Of a stretch of DNA of 56,107 bases, positions 27,186 to 36,049 are shown in pieces. The notes beneath the pieces are model-generated. The model ran no database searches. It saw only the letters and a program-made list of their open reading frames with translations, and was not told where the DNA came from. Source of the DNA: Candidatus Methylobacter favarea (lineage in GTDB: Bacteria > Pseudomonadota > Gammaproteobacteria > Methylococcales > Methylomonadaceae); contig NZ_CADCXN010000049.1 of the NCBI RefSeq assembly GCF_902806695.1, positions 1-56,107 on the forward strand, written 5' to 3'. Each line of letters opens with the position of its first letter. Positions within the stretch are counted from its first letter, which is position 1. Made by a program: the position numbers and the translations under genes.

Positions 27186-27352
27186 GTTTGATAAATCTCG
27201 CTGTTAATATTTATAGTAGTCAGACTTAACCATCAAATGAAGCATCGAAAAATAATAAGGCCAAGCTGCAAATTATTTAATGGCTAAGCACCGCTTGAAA
27301 TTCTATCACAGAATACCTCGTGAGAAGGGATTGAAAATGGCAACAATGAAAA

Positions 27353-27544
27353 TTATTCATCATCCCTTTTGGCCTCCAGGCATAATTCTCCTGCCTCATC
27401 TAGGGACACTGTAAATAAAATCGGCGCGCAGCATACCTGACAGTCTTCATAATATTCCTGTGTGCCTGAAGATGTATCTACCACGACATTGATAGATTCA
27501 CCGCAATAAGGACACACGATGATAATTTCCTCCTGATAGTTCAT
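27353..27544 (-). CDS. CPXCG-motif zinc-ribbon protein
   Basis: 63 residues. CPYCGESI at about 11-18 and DCQVCCAP at about 34-41 form two Cys pairs typical of the small CPXCG family; the rest is acidic (ending KRDDE). The function is unknown; such proteins are short zinc ribbons scattered in gammaproteobacteria. The start codon follows the SDR gene in reverse order by a few bases (stop of that gene at 27545), so the two share a transcript. Confidence 0.85.
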   Translation of the reverse strand: MNYQEEIIIVCPYCGESINVVVDTSSGTQEYYEDCQVCCAPILFTVSLDEAGELCLEAKRDDE

Positions 27545-28384
27545 TTAAACTTTCCGGAGCAGGACATCAAGCCAGGACACAGGCAGAATGCATTTAAAAA
27601 AGGCCAATAAATAAGTTGGAACGGTAACGTAGTAACGAATCCTGGCGTGTCTGGTTTCCAGGGCATGGACGACTTTTTCGGCAACGGCTTTGGCAGGCAA
27701 GGTAAATGCTGCCGCAGCGCCTTCTTTTTGCAAGCGCGCTTCCATCATTTTATAAGCTTCCTTATGGAAGCTGTGCGTGGAATTTATATTTTTTTGATAC
27801 AGCGCAAAAGCATTTTGCCTAAAGTTAGTCAAAATCGGGCCCGGCTCTATTATTGAAATATGAATATTGGTTCCGTGAAGTTCCAGACGCAAGGTATCGG
27901 CCAAACCTTCAAGGGCAAACTTGCTGGCATTATAGGCGCCGCGATAAGTCATCGCAACCAGACCTAAAATCGAACTGTTGTAAATAATCCGGCCGTGCCC
28001 CTGTTTACGCATCAGGGGAATGATCAGATTGGTCAACTCATGGGTGCCAAACAGGTTAGTTTCAAACTGATAACGCAGCACTTCACGGCTTATATCTTCA
28101 ACAGCTCCCGGCTGGCCAAAAGCCCCGTTATTAAACAGTGCATCAATTTTACCGTCAGTTAATTCAATCGCCTGTCTGACCGCCTTCTGAATACTTTCGC
28201 TATCAGCCAAATCAAGCTGCACTGCGGTAAATCCTTCCTGTATCAACCGCGCAACAGCTTCCGGTTTCCTTGCGCTAGCAATAACATTATGACCGCGGCT
28301 CCTTAATTCCATTGCGGTCGCATAGCCAATGCCGGAAGAGCAGCCGGTGATGAGTATGGTTTGGGGTGAACTCCTTATTGGCAA
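27545..28384 (-). CDS. short-chain dehydrogenase/reductase
   Basis: 279 residues from TTG 28384. The Rossmann signature TILITGCSSGIGYATAM (TGxxxGIG) at about 10-26, the NNGAFGQ turn and the catalytic triad region NSSILG...YRGAYNASKFA (Y about 156, K about 160) are intact. An NAD(P)H-dependent oxidoreductase of classical type; the C-terminal hydrophobic end (YLLAFFKCILPVSWL) suggests membrane association, as in several SDRs acting on lipids or steroids. The substrate is unknown. It overlaps nothing, but lies directly after the DUF4124 gene in the same operon. Confidence 0.88.
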   Translation of the reverse strand: MPIRSSPQTILITGCSSGIGYATAMELRSRGHNVIASARKPEAVARLIQEGFTAVQLDLADSESIQKAVRQAIELTDGKIDALFNNGAFGQPGAVEDISREVLRYQFETNLFGTHELTNLIIPLMRKQGHGRIIYNSSILGLVAMTYRGAYNASKFALEGLADTLRLELHGTNIHISIIEPGPILTNFRQNAFALYQKNINSTHSFHKEAYKMMEARLQKEGAAAAFTLPAKAVAEKVVHALETRHARIRYYVTVPTYLLAFFKCILPVSWLDVLLRKV

Positions 28385-28972
28385 TTAACGCACCAGTTCC
28401 TGCTCGGTAAAGTAAAAATGCTTTGCGCTACTGCAATCGACTAAAAAAACCAGCGCTTCCCTGGTGCTTTTTATATTTAATTCGGCTGCTTCAACCCTCG
28501 AACATTGGCTGGTTGCCAAGGCTTTCTCGGCTGCATATCTTCTTAGCCGTTCGATATCAGCCAGGCGTGTCTGGTATTTACTGACTAAAGCGGGTAATTG
28601 TTCGGGTGCATAGGGAGGAATAGCGAAAGCGGAAAATTTTTCCGGATTATTTTTGATTAGGAACTGATTTTTTGCGCTTTCATTAATGGCTTTCTGTCTC
28701 AGTTGTGCTTCCTGTTGCAGTAATTTTTCTTGCGCAAGTTTTTGTTGTTCAAGCATGGCCTGTTGTTCTTGTTGCGCTAATGCCTGGTGGTTTTTTTGGT
28801 CGTCAAGATTTGTAGAGCTGCCCGTTCTGATATTGATTTTAATATTACTTTGCCCTGCCGCACAAGGTTTGGAACGGTATGCTGTAGCACCATTAACAGC
28901 AGTACACTTGTAAACGCCGGCATAAGAGCAAGCAGAAAAAAGACTTCCCAGAATAAGCAGTATAAGGCGCAT
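28385..28972 (-). CDS. DUF4124-domain periplasmic protein
   Basis: 195 residues. A signal peptide (MRLILLILGSLFSACSYA) is followed by a DUF4124-type start (GVYKCTAVNGATAYRSKPC), a Gln/Ala-rich coiled coil (about 60-105, ALAQQEQQAMLEQQKLAQEK) and a C-terminal helical part. DUF4124 proteins are small periplasmic proteins with a YKC-x-G-x-Y core, of unknown function. It is the first gene of a short operon with the SDR gene. Confidence 0.85.
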   Translation of the reverse strand: MRLILLILGSLFSACSYAGVYKCTAVNGATAYRSKPCAAGQSNIKINIRTGSSTNLDDQKNHQALAQQEQQAMLEQQKLAQEKLLQQEAQLRQKAINESAKNQFLIKNNPEKFSAFAIPPYAPEQLPALVSKYQTRLADIERLRRYAAEKALATSQCSRVEAAELNIKSTREALVFLVDCSSAKHFYFTEQELVR

Positions 28973-29030
28973 GTTTTTCCCCGGTTTACTATGAAGTACA
29001 AAATTCAGATTTTAAAAACTATAAGCTATA

Positions 29031-30368
29031 TCAGTTCTGCTCATCCTGAAAATAAGTCTGTTCTGTGTAATAACGGCTCGTAAATAAAAACAACGCGGCG
29101 GTAATCAACATCAAGCCGGTAAAAAACCAGAAATAATCCGCACCTGCAAGCTTGCTGCTGCCATCATCATTTTCAATAAAAAAATTGACCGCGCTGGTAA
29201 AAAGATTGCCGACAGCGACGGACAGAAAATAAAACGCCATGATAAATGACTTCATGGCATTAGGCGCCTGAGTATAGGAAAACTCAAGACAGGTAATCGA
29301 AACCATAACTTCAGCAGACGTCAGCAGCAAATAAGCCAGTAACTGCCAGATAACTGGAGGCGTTAATCCATGGTCTAACTGCATTTGTATAAAAGCGGGA
29401 ATGGCAAAAGCAATAACTGTCAGAAATAAACCGATAGTCATTTTTCTTAATGCCGTTAATACAAAGAACCGGTTTAAAAACGGATAAAACCCATAGGAAA
29501 ACAGGGGTACCAGCATCATGATCAATAAAGGATTGGCAGCCTGGATTTGTGAAGGCAGCAATTCAAACCCAAATATTATACGGTCCATTTTTTGCGCCTG
29601 TAATATCCAGGATGAGCCCGTTTGCTCAAACAATGCCCAGAACATGGCAATAAAGGCATAAATAGCCGCCAGTTTGCCAAAAGTTTTAATCCCGCCTGTA
29701 CTAAATACTTGTTTGATAAAGTGGGTTCCCGATGGCGGAATATGAACAAAACGAAAACGGCCAGCCCAGAATATAGCTGTCGCCAGTAGCATTAAAAAAC
29801 CGGGCACGGCAAACGCTGTGGCAGCCCCATAAAAATCCAGCAGCCAGGGAATGATGAGCATGGCGGTAAGAGCGCCAAGATTGATGGAAAAATAAAACCA
29901 GCCAACCACTTTACTGAGTAAATGCCGATTGGCAATGCCAAACTGGTCGCCGACATGAGCTGAAACGCAGGGTTTTATTCCTCCGGCTCCGATGGCAATC
30001 AGCCCTTGTCCCAGCAAAAGGCCCATACGCGTATTGTCAACAGCCAGGGCAAAATGGCCAAGGCAATAAATAACCGACAAAAAAATAATCGTCCGGTACT
30101 TGCCCAATAGACTGTCAGCTAACAAGGCTCCGAACAGCGGCATGAAATACACAGCCGACACAAATAAGTGATAGTAGCCTTGCGCTTCATTTGCCGACAT
30201 GACATCCAATTGACCTGATGAATTCTTCAGGTGCTGCGTCATAAATATAACCAGAATTGCTCGCATTCCATAATAGCTGAAGCGTTCAGCAGCTTCATTG
30301 GCAACAATATAGGGGATGCCCGGGGGAATTGTATTTGATGCGGCTGGCCCGGTTTTATATTTTGGCAT
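29031..30368 (-). CDS. POT/PTR-family peptide transporter
   Basis: 445 residues with about 12 hydrophobic spans. The proton-coupled oligopeptide transporter signature EAAERFSYYGMRAILVIFM (about 25-43) includes the ExxERFxYYG motif, and the GADxxxG-type loop LGKYRTI follows. The protein should import di- or tripeptides with protons. The spacing to DUF4124 is 58 bases, same strand. The C-terminus ends normally (EQTYFQDEQN). Confidence 0.88.
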   Translation of the reverse strand: MPKYKTGPAASNTIPPGIPYIVANEAAERFSYYGMRAILVIFMTQHLKNSSGQLDVMSANEAQGYYHLFVSAVYFMPLFGALLADSLLGKYRTIIFLSVIYCLGHFALAVDNTRMGLLLGQGLIAIGAGGIKPCVSAHVGDQFGIANRHLLSKVVGWFYFSINLGALTAMLIIPWLLDFYGAATAFAVPGFLMLLATAIFWAGRFRFVHIPPSGTHFIKQVFSTGGIKTFGKLAAIYAFIAMFWALFEQTGSSWILQAQKMDRIIFGFELLPSQIQAANPLLIMMLVPLFSYGFYPFLNRFFVLTALRKMTIGLFLTVIAFAIPAFIQMQLDHGLTPPVIWQLLAYLLLTSAEVMVSITCLEFSYTQAPNAMKSFIMAFYFLSVAVGNLFTSAVNFFIENDDGSSKLAGADYFWFFTGLMLITAALFLFTSRYYTEQTYFQDEQN

Positions 30369-30810
30369 CGAAGGTTTTTGTAGTTAATTGCGGGCAATAA
30401 TAATAACAAAATTAAAATATTTAAAATCTACTGTTATTATTACAGCCGTAAAAAGTTGTGCTTAAGTCATTTTTTTATTTATAGCATCAATAACTTGCTT
30501 GCTATTGTATCTTGTAATCAGGCTTATCCGCATTTTGTTGACAATCTGGGGATAAACTCTGGCTTGAAGTTATGCACAAATAAATCCACAGCTAAGCAAG
30601 AGTTATTTCACAACTTTACTCTATGTTGTCTTACCGCATATCCGTATAAAATAGGAACCATTGCGCAAAAAAGCTGTTTATTTAGAAAATGCGCTGAAGG
30701 GATATTTAGGCAAATTCTTATTGGGATAGCCGAAATTGCAATAGACGGTTAAAACTTAGGCGCTTGTTTGAAGTATCTTTACTATGGATTTAAATCAGAT
30801 AACCTGAATC
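30369..30810. promoter_or_regulatory. intergenic region with DnaA-box-like cluster upstream of moxR
   Basis: About 440 bases without a convincing gene. Within 67 bases lie TTATCCGCA (30524-30532), TTATCCCCA on the minus strand (30547-30555), TTATGCACA (30570-30578) and AAATCCACA (30582-30590). TTATGCACA matches the degenerate consensus TTATNCACA exactly; the others differ from TTATCCACA by one or two bases. The surrounding DNA is AT-rich. It could be a DnaA titration or regulatory site, or coincidence. Confidence 0.4.
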
Positions 30811-31803
30811 ATGTCAGAACAAAACAGCAATAAAAACACGGCTCAAGCGTCGTTAATGCGATTGAAAAAGTTTATTAACCAGGAAATTATCGGCCAGGAT
30901 ATCCTTGTTGAAAGAATGCTGATCGGCTTATTGGCCGATGGCCATATTCTCGTTGAAGGGGCTCCCGGTCTTGCAAAAACCAGAGCGATTAAGGTCTTGA
31001 GCAAAGGTATTCAGGGGGACTTTCATCGCGTACAGTTTACCCCGGATTTGTTGCCGGCTGATTTGACAGGCACAGAAATTTATCGTCCGCAGCTGGGTAC
31101 TTTTGAATTTCAACAAGGGCCTTTATTTCATAATCTGATACTGGCTGATGAAATAAACCGGTCGCCGGCGAAAGTGCAGGCTGCATTACTTGAAGCAATG
31201 GCCGAACGCCAAATAACAGTGGGTCAGGCGACCTATCCATTGCCTGAATTGTTCATGGTAATGGCAACGCAAAATCCTATCGAGCAGGAAGGCACTTATC
31301 CGTTACCGGAAGCGCAGCTGGATCGTTTTTTACTGCATGTAAAAATTGATTATCCAAAAGCCGAACATGAAAAAAGCATTCTGCACCTGGCTCGGACCGA
31401 AGCAAAGCTGGCCAAGTTAAAAAACAGCGATCAGTTCGAGCCTCTTAATCAACAGATTCTGTTTGCCGCCCGTAATGAAGTGCTGGATTTGTATATGGCG
31501 GAAAGTCTCGAAGACTACTTGCTGCAAATTGTTCTGGCGACCCGCAGTCCTGCCGTTTATGGAAAAGATCTGGCTTCATGGCTGCAATATGGCGCCAGTC
31601 CCAGAGCCAGCATTGCTCTGGATCGCTGTTCCAGAGCCAAGGCATGGCTGGCGCAGCGTGAATTTGTCGGGCCTGAAGATATTCAGGACATGGCGTTTGA
31701 TGTATTGCGCCATCGGCTGATTTTATCTTATGAAGCAGAGGCGGAAGGCATTACGACCGACTATTTTATCAAGGAACTTATTTCCAGGATTGCAGTGCCT
31801 TAA
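30811..31803 (+). CDS. MoxR-family AAA+ ATPase
   Basis: 330 residues. The Walker A LVEGAPGLAKTRAIK (about 50-64), the MoxR block VQFTPDLLPADLTGTEIY, Walker B ILADEINRSPAKVQAALLEAM and sensor MATQNPIEQEGTYPLPEAQ (partly quoted) are all present. It is probably a metal-insertion or protein-remodelling chaperone with VWA partners. It starts the moxR-bat operon: the next gene begins at the last base of its stop codon (TAATG). The MoxR subgroup is the one accompanying bat genes. Confidence 0.93.
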   Translation: MSEQNSNKNTAQASLMRLKKFINQEIIGQDILVERMLIGLLADGHILVEGAPGLAKTRAIKVLSKGIQGDFHRVQFTPDLLPADLTGTEIYRPQLGTFEFQQGPLFHNLILADEINRSPAKVQAALLEAMAERQITVGQATYPLPELFMVMATQNPIEQEGTYPLPEAQLDRFLLHVKIDYPKAEHEKSILHLARTEAKLAKLKNSDQFEPLNQQILFAARNEVLDLYMAESLEDYLLQIVLATRSPAVYGKDLASWLQYGASPRASIALDRCSRAKAWLAQREFVGPEDIQDMAFDVLRHRLILSYEAEAEGITTDYFIKELISRIAVP

Positions 31804-32735
31804 TGTTTTTCAGTAAACAGCTTGAGAAGGCAGGCTCATCTTTAAAAGCCGGCGAGCTGGTTGCCGTCACTTTAAAAGCCCTGATCAATCTGGCAAAACC
31901 GGCAGCCGGCCTGAATCTGCATTATTTATCGATTCGCTCTCGGCAAAGCGGAAGCTATGTTTCCCGATTTAAAGGCCGCGGCATGGAGTTTGATGAAGCC
32001 AGATTATATCAGCCCGGGGATGATATCCGCAGTATTGACTGGCGGGTAACCGCCCGTACCGGAAAAACCCATACCAAGGTCTTTCGCGAAGAGCGGGAAA
32101 GGCCAATGTTTATTTCCGTGGATATGCGGCAGGCCATGCATTTTGCAACCCGCGGGGTTTTCAAGTCAGTATTGGCGGCCAAGCTGGCAGGCTTGCTTGC
32201 ATGGACAGCCGAACAGCACGGCGACAGGATCGGCGGTCAGATATTTTCTGATCTGGCGTGTCTTGAATTAAAGCCGCAAAGCGGCAGACATGCGGTATTG
32301 CGCTTTTTTAATGCTCTGGTTAAACCGCAGGGCCTTGCCGGTCAATCAAGTCCGCCCTCCTTGATTTCCCTGGAACATGTGCTGGCAAGGCTTACGCAAC
32401 ATGCCCGCCCAGGCAGTCTGGTTTATATTATCAGCGATTTTCGAGGTCTCACTGATAAAGCGGAAATTCATCTGGCAAAATTGGCTCAGCATTGCGATGT
32501 CGTGTTAATTTTTATCTATGATAATTTGGAAAGCTGTTTGCCGGCTAAAGGCCGCTACCGTTTTACCGATGATGAGCGCGATGTGGTTATCGATAGCGGC
32601 GATCAGCAGCGCCTGTTAAATTATCGGTGCCGCTTTGTTCAGCGTCAAAAGCGGCTGGAACTGTTAGCCAAAAAAATGAGTCTTGCATTAATTCAATGCA
32701 GCACTGCAGACGATCCCATACAAAGCCTTAGATAA
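31803..32735 (+). CDS. DUF58 protein of the MoxR-Bat operon
   Basis: 310 residues. The DUF58 motif FKGRGMEFDEARLYQPGDDI with RSIDWRVTARTGKTHTKVF lies at about 56-92; further on is VYIISDFRGL. DUF58 proteins carry a degenerate VWA-like fold and pair with MoxR ATPases. It overlaps moxR by one base and is followed immediately by the DUF4381 gene (stop and start adjacent), so translation is coupled. No signal peptide was seen; cytoplasmic. Confidence 0.9.
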   Translation: MFFSKQLEKAGSSLKAGELVAVTLKALINLAKPAAGLNLHYLSIRSRQSGSYVSRFKGRGMEFDEARLYQPGDDIRSIDWRVTARTGKTHTKVFREERERPMFISVDMRQAMHFATRGVFKSVLAAKLAGLLAWTAEQHGDRIGGQIFSDLACLELKPQSGRHAVLRFFNALVKPQGLAGQSSPPSLISLEHVLARLTQHARPGSLVYIISDFRGLTDKAEIHLAKLAQHCDVVLIFIYDNLESCLPAKGRYRFTDDERDVVIDSGDQQRLLNYRCRFVQRQKRLELLAKKMSLALIQCSTADDPIQSLR

Positions 32736-33212
32736 ATGCCGCCGGCTCAACTTCCTCTTAAAGATATACATTTGCCTGAAGCGATAAGCTGGTGGCCTCC
32801 GGCTACAGGCTGGTGGATAGTAGCTGTTCTGGTTATTTTGCTGATTATTTTTTTCAGCTGGCTTTATAGGCGCCTTAAACGTAAAACCGCCCTTAAAACA
32901 GCAAAAAAATTACTCGCTAAAATCCAGCAGGATCCTGTTCCTGATAATTTACAAAAACTGCGGGAAATTTCGGCCCTGGTCCGGCGCGTAGTCATCAGTA
33001 TCTGGCCTAGAGCTGAAGCTGCCGGCTTAACCGGAAAGGCATGGCTGGCGTTTCTGGATGGGGGCATGACCGGCGCGCCTTTTAGTCTAGGAATCGGTCA
33101 ATTGCTGGCTGATGCGCCTTACCGCGATACAGCGCCAACCGATGCCCAAATTCTACAATTAATCAGCCTATGCGAAGTCTGGCTTAAAAGCTGCGAAAAA
33201 CAAAAAAGATGA
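32736..33212 (+). CDS. DUF4381 membrane protein
   Basis: 158 residues. The protein begins MPPAQLPLKDIHLPEAISWW, has one transmembrane helix (VAVLVILLIIFFSWLYR, about 29-46) and then a cytoplasmic domain. The pattern P-x-x-I-x-x-P-x-x-I-x-x-WP-x-A-x-GWW is typical for the DUF4381 family that sits between DUF58 and BatA genes. It overlaps the batA start by 4 bases (ATGA). It is likely an anchoring subunit of the complex. Confidence 0.88.
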   Translation: MPPAQLPLKDIHLPEAISWWPPATGWWIVAVLVILLIIFFSWLYRRLKRKTALKTAKKLLAKIQQDPVPDNLQKLREISALVRRVVISIWPRAEAAGLTGKAWLAFLDGGMTGAPFSLGIGQLLADAPYRDTAPTDAQILQLISLCEVWLKSCEKQKR

Positions 33213-34189
33213 TTCATTTTGAATGGCCCTGGCTTATCGCCTTTTTGCCTTTGCCTTTATTAGTTTACTGGCTGGCTCCGGCCGATACGCAGGTTGAACA
33301 GGCGGCTTTGAAAGTGCCTTTTCTCGAGGATTTTTCCGATGCCGAGAGCCGATCTGTTGCGCAGGTCAACCGATGGCCATTATTATTGGCAGTGTGCGCC
33401 TGGCTTTTATTAATCATAGCCGCTATGCGACCGCAATGGCTGGGAGAACCGATTGAACAGGCCGTAAGCGGCCGGGATCTGATGCTGGCGGTGGATTTGT
33501 CGGGCAGTATGGAAGAGCAGGATTTCAGTATTAACAATCAGCGCGTTGACAGGCTTACTGCAATTAAATGGGTGGCCGGAGATTTTATTCAAAGGCGCGC
33601 CGGCGACCGATTGGGCCTGATTTTATTCGGCACTCAGGCTTACCTGCAGACACCGCTGACCTTCGATAGAAAAACCGTAGACACCTTGCTCAATGAGTCC
33701 GCCATAGGCCTTGCCGGCGACAATACCGCCATCGGCGATGCTATCGGACTGGCGGTCAAGCGCCTTAAAAATCAGCAGGTCAATAGCCGGGTGCTGATTT
33801 TGCTGACGGATGGGGCCAATACGGCCGGAGAAATTTCACCTTTAAAAGCGGCTGAATTGGCTGCAGAAAACCAGTTAAAAATTTACACCATCGGAATTGG
33901 CGCCGATGAAATGCTGGTGCGCAGTTTTTTTGGCACGCACAAAGTCAACCCGTCCCGCGATCTCGATGAAAAAACCTTGACCGCTATCGCGGAGAAAACG
34001 GGCGGCCGTTATTTTCGGGCGCGGGATGCCGAGGAGCTGAACAAGATATACCGGTTGCTGGATCAGCTGGAGCCTGTTGAAAAAGACAAACAATATTTCA
34101 GACCCAGGCGTGAACTGTATTATTGGCCCTTGTCAGCGGCGCTGTGTGTGGCGGCGGTTATCTGTTTGTTACGGGCGAATCTGTTATGA
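33209..34189 (+). CDS. batA: BatA: VWA-domain membrane protein
   Basis: 326 residues. Two transmembrane helices near the N-terminus (about 5-20 and 57-73) precede a VWA domain with a complete MIDAS: LMLAVDLSGSMEEQDF (DxSxS, about 92-100), TAIGDAIGL and LLTDGANTAGE. A third helix lies at the C-terminal end (LSAALCVAAVICLL). Bat proteins are inner-membrane envelope factors needed for stress tolerance in Bacteroides, with periplasmic VWA domains. It overlaps batB by 4 bases (ATGA). Confidence 0.92.
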   Translation: MIHFEWPWLIAFLPLPLLVYWLAPADTQVEQAALKVPFLEDFSDAESRSVAQVNRWPLLLAVCAWLLLIIAAMRPQWLGEPIEQAVSGRDLMLAVDLSGSMEEQDFSINNQRVDRLTAIKWVAGDFIQRRAGDRLGLILFGTQAYLQTPLTFDRKTVDTLLNESAIGLAGDNTAIGDAIGLAVKRLKNQQVNSRVLILLTDGANTAGEISPLKAAELAAENQLKIYTIGIGADEMLVRSFFGTHKVNPSRDLDEKTLTAIAEKTGGRYFRARDAEELNKIYRLLDQLEPVEKDKQYFRPRRELYYWPLSAALCVAAVICLLRANLL

Positions 34190-36003
34190 GCCTGGCCGGT
34201 TTTCATTTTATCCGGCCCTACTGGCTGCTCGCCGTTATTCCGTATATGGTGATATTGCTTTTAATGCTCCGGCATAAACTCAATCAGGGCAATTGGGCCG
34301 CTGTATGCGATGCCGCGCTGCTGCCTTTTATATTGCAGGAAAAGCCGGTCAGGCAAAGCCGCTGGCAATTGACATCAGGCGCTTTTGCCGCGCTGCTGGC
34401 GATTATTGCACTGGCTGGGCCAACCTGGGAGCGCTTGCCTTTACCGGTATTTAGAAATGATTCAGCCTTAGTGATTGCCCTGGATTTATCCCGGTCCATG
34501 GATGCAAAAGATATCAAGCCCAGCCGCCTGACGCGGGCGCGCTACAAAATCGCCGATATTTTAAAGCGGCGGAAAGACGGCCAGACCGCATTGCTGGTTT
34601 ATGCCGGAGATGCCTTTACCGTCACCCCGCTCACCAATGATACCGAGACGATAGAGAGCCAGTTATCGGCTTTAAATACCGACATAATGCCCAATCAGGG
34701 AAGCAATACATCGGCAGCCCTGCAAAAAGCAGTTGAGCTGTTTAAACAGGCGGGCCTCCAAAAAGGCTGGATAATGTTAGTAACTGATGGCGTTGATCCG
34801 GATCAAACCCTGGCCACAGTGAAATCCCTCAATAGTTACCGCTTGTCCATATTGGGAATCGGCACTCCCGAGGGCGCGCCGATAGCGCTTCCGGCAGGCG
34901 GATTCTTGAAGGATGAGCAAGGCAATATTGTTATTCCCCGCTTAAATAGTAATGAATTAATGAAACTCGCTCAGGCTGGAAATGGAAGCTATCAAAGCAT
35001 AACGGCAAATGATGTCGATATTGAAACACTGCTGTCAGGCCTGGATGAGCCGACGCTGCAGCAGGGCAAAGAACAAAAAACCTTGTTTCTGGATCAGTGG
35101 GAAGACAAAGGCCCCTGGCTGTTGCTGCTGGTTTTACCGTTGGCGGCATTGACATTTAGAAAAGGCCTGTTGGGTTTTGCCTTATTGCTGCTATTGCCCT
35201 TGCCTGAAAACAGCTATGCCTTTGACTGGCAGGATTTATGGCAAACCAAAGATCAGCAGGCGCAGCAGGCTTATAAAAATAAACACTACGATCAGGCAGC
35301 GCAGTTATTTGAAAATCCGGACTGGAAAGCGGCGTCTTATTACCGGGCCGGGGAATATGACAAGGCGATAGAAAACTTGAGAAATAACAAGACCGCTACC
35401 GGTTTTTATAACCAAGGCAATGCACTCGCTCAGGCAGGCAAGCTTGAGGACGCTATAAAAGCCTACGAAAAGGCCTTGACTATAAATCCTGACGATGAAG
35501 ATGCAAAATACAATAAAGCTATTGTAGAAAAAGAGTTGAAAAAACAGCAACAGAACCAGCAAAAAGACGACAAACAGCAACAATCCAAAGAAAATCCCGG
35601 TAAAGATCAGAACTTTGGACAGAAAGAAAAACAGGATGATAAATCTGCTCAACCAGATAAAGAGGATCAGAAAAAATCTGCAAAAGAATCTGAACAGCAG
35701 CAATCAGATAAACAGCCGTCTTCTGAAAACCGGCAACAGCCAGGCACATCCGAAGAAAAAAAAGAGGAGGGTGAAAAGACCCGACAGGCTGAGCCGCAGC
35801 AACAAGATAAAGAGCAGGATAAACCTGATCAACAGGCCGGCCAAATATCTTCCGAGGTACAGCCCAAGGATGAAACAGAACAAGCTAATGAACAGTGGCT
35901 TAAAAGAATCCCGGATGATCCTGCCGGCTTGCTGAAGCGTAAATTCAAATACCAGTACGGACAGCGGGAACATCAATCAAACGGCAATTCCAGTGCCTGG
36001 TAG
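34186..36003 (+). CDS. batB: BatB/BatC-type VWA-TPR membrane protein
   Basis: 605 residues from ATG 34186, preferred because of the ATGA overlap with batA. Membrane helices occur at about 7-27, 62-82 and 310-340, the VWA MIDAS is VIALDLSRSMDAKDIKPSRL (about 100), and MLVTDGVDPD follows. A C-terminal TPR section (about 370-450: FYNQGNALAQAGKLEDAIKA) leads to a very long Lys/Gln/Asp-rich low-complexity tail (about 445-565) before the last 40 residues. This fuses the roles of BatB and BatC seen as separate genes in other genomes. The stop is TAG. Confidence 0.9.
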   Translation: MSLAGFHFIRPYWLLAVIPYMVILLLMLRHKLNQGNWAAVCDAALLPFILQEKPVRQSRWQLTSGAFAALLAIIALAGPTWERLPLPVFRNDSALVIALDLSRSMDAKDIKPSRLTRARYKIADILKRRKDGQTALLVYAGDAFTVTPLTNDTETIESQLSALNTDIMPNQGSNTSAALQKAVELFKQAGLQKGWIMLVTDGVDPDQTLATVKSLNSYRLSILGIGTPEGAPIALPAGGFLKDEQGNIVIPRLNSNELMKLAQAGNGSYQSITANDVDIETLLSGLDEPTLQQGKEQKTLFLDQWEDKGPWLLLLVLPLAALTFRKGLLGFALLLLLPLPENSYAFDWQDLWQTKDQQAQQAYKNKHYDQAAQLFENPDWKAASYYRAGEYDKAIENLRNNKTATGFYNQGNALAQAGKLEDAIKAYEKALTINPDDEDAKYNKAIVEKELKKQQQNQQKDDKQQQSKENPGKDQNFGQKEKQDDKSAQPDKEDQKKSAKESEQQQSDKQPSSENRQQPGTSEEKKEEGEKTRQAEPQQQDKEQDKPDQQAGQISSEVQPKDETEQANEQWLKRIPDDPAGLLKRKFKYQYGQREHQSNGNSSAW

Positions 36004-36049
36004 AGCTTTAAGGAATTAAACATTCTTCATAGTAAATGATGATAAATAT

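Noticed and set aside
30456..30752. 98-codon plus-strand ORF upstream of moxR
   Set aside because: Cysteine-rich, unlike known families, no ribosome site, and it overlaps the AT-rich DnaA-box region; likely chance.
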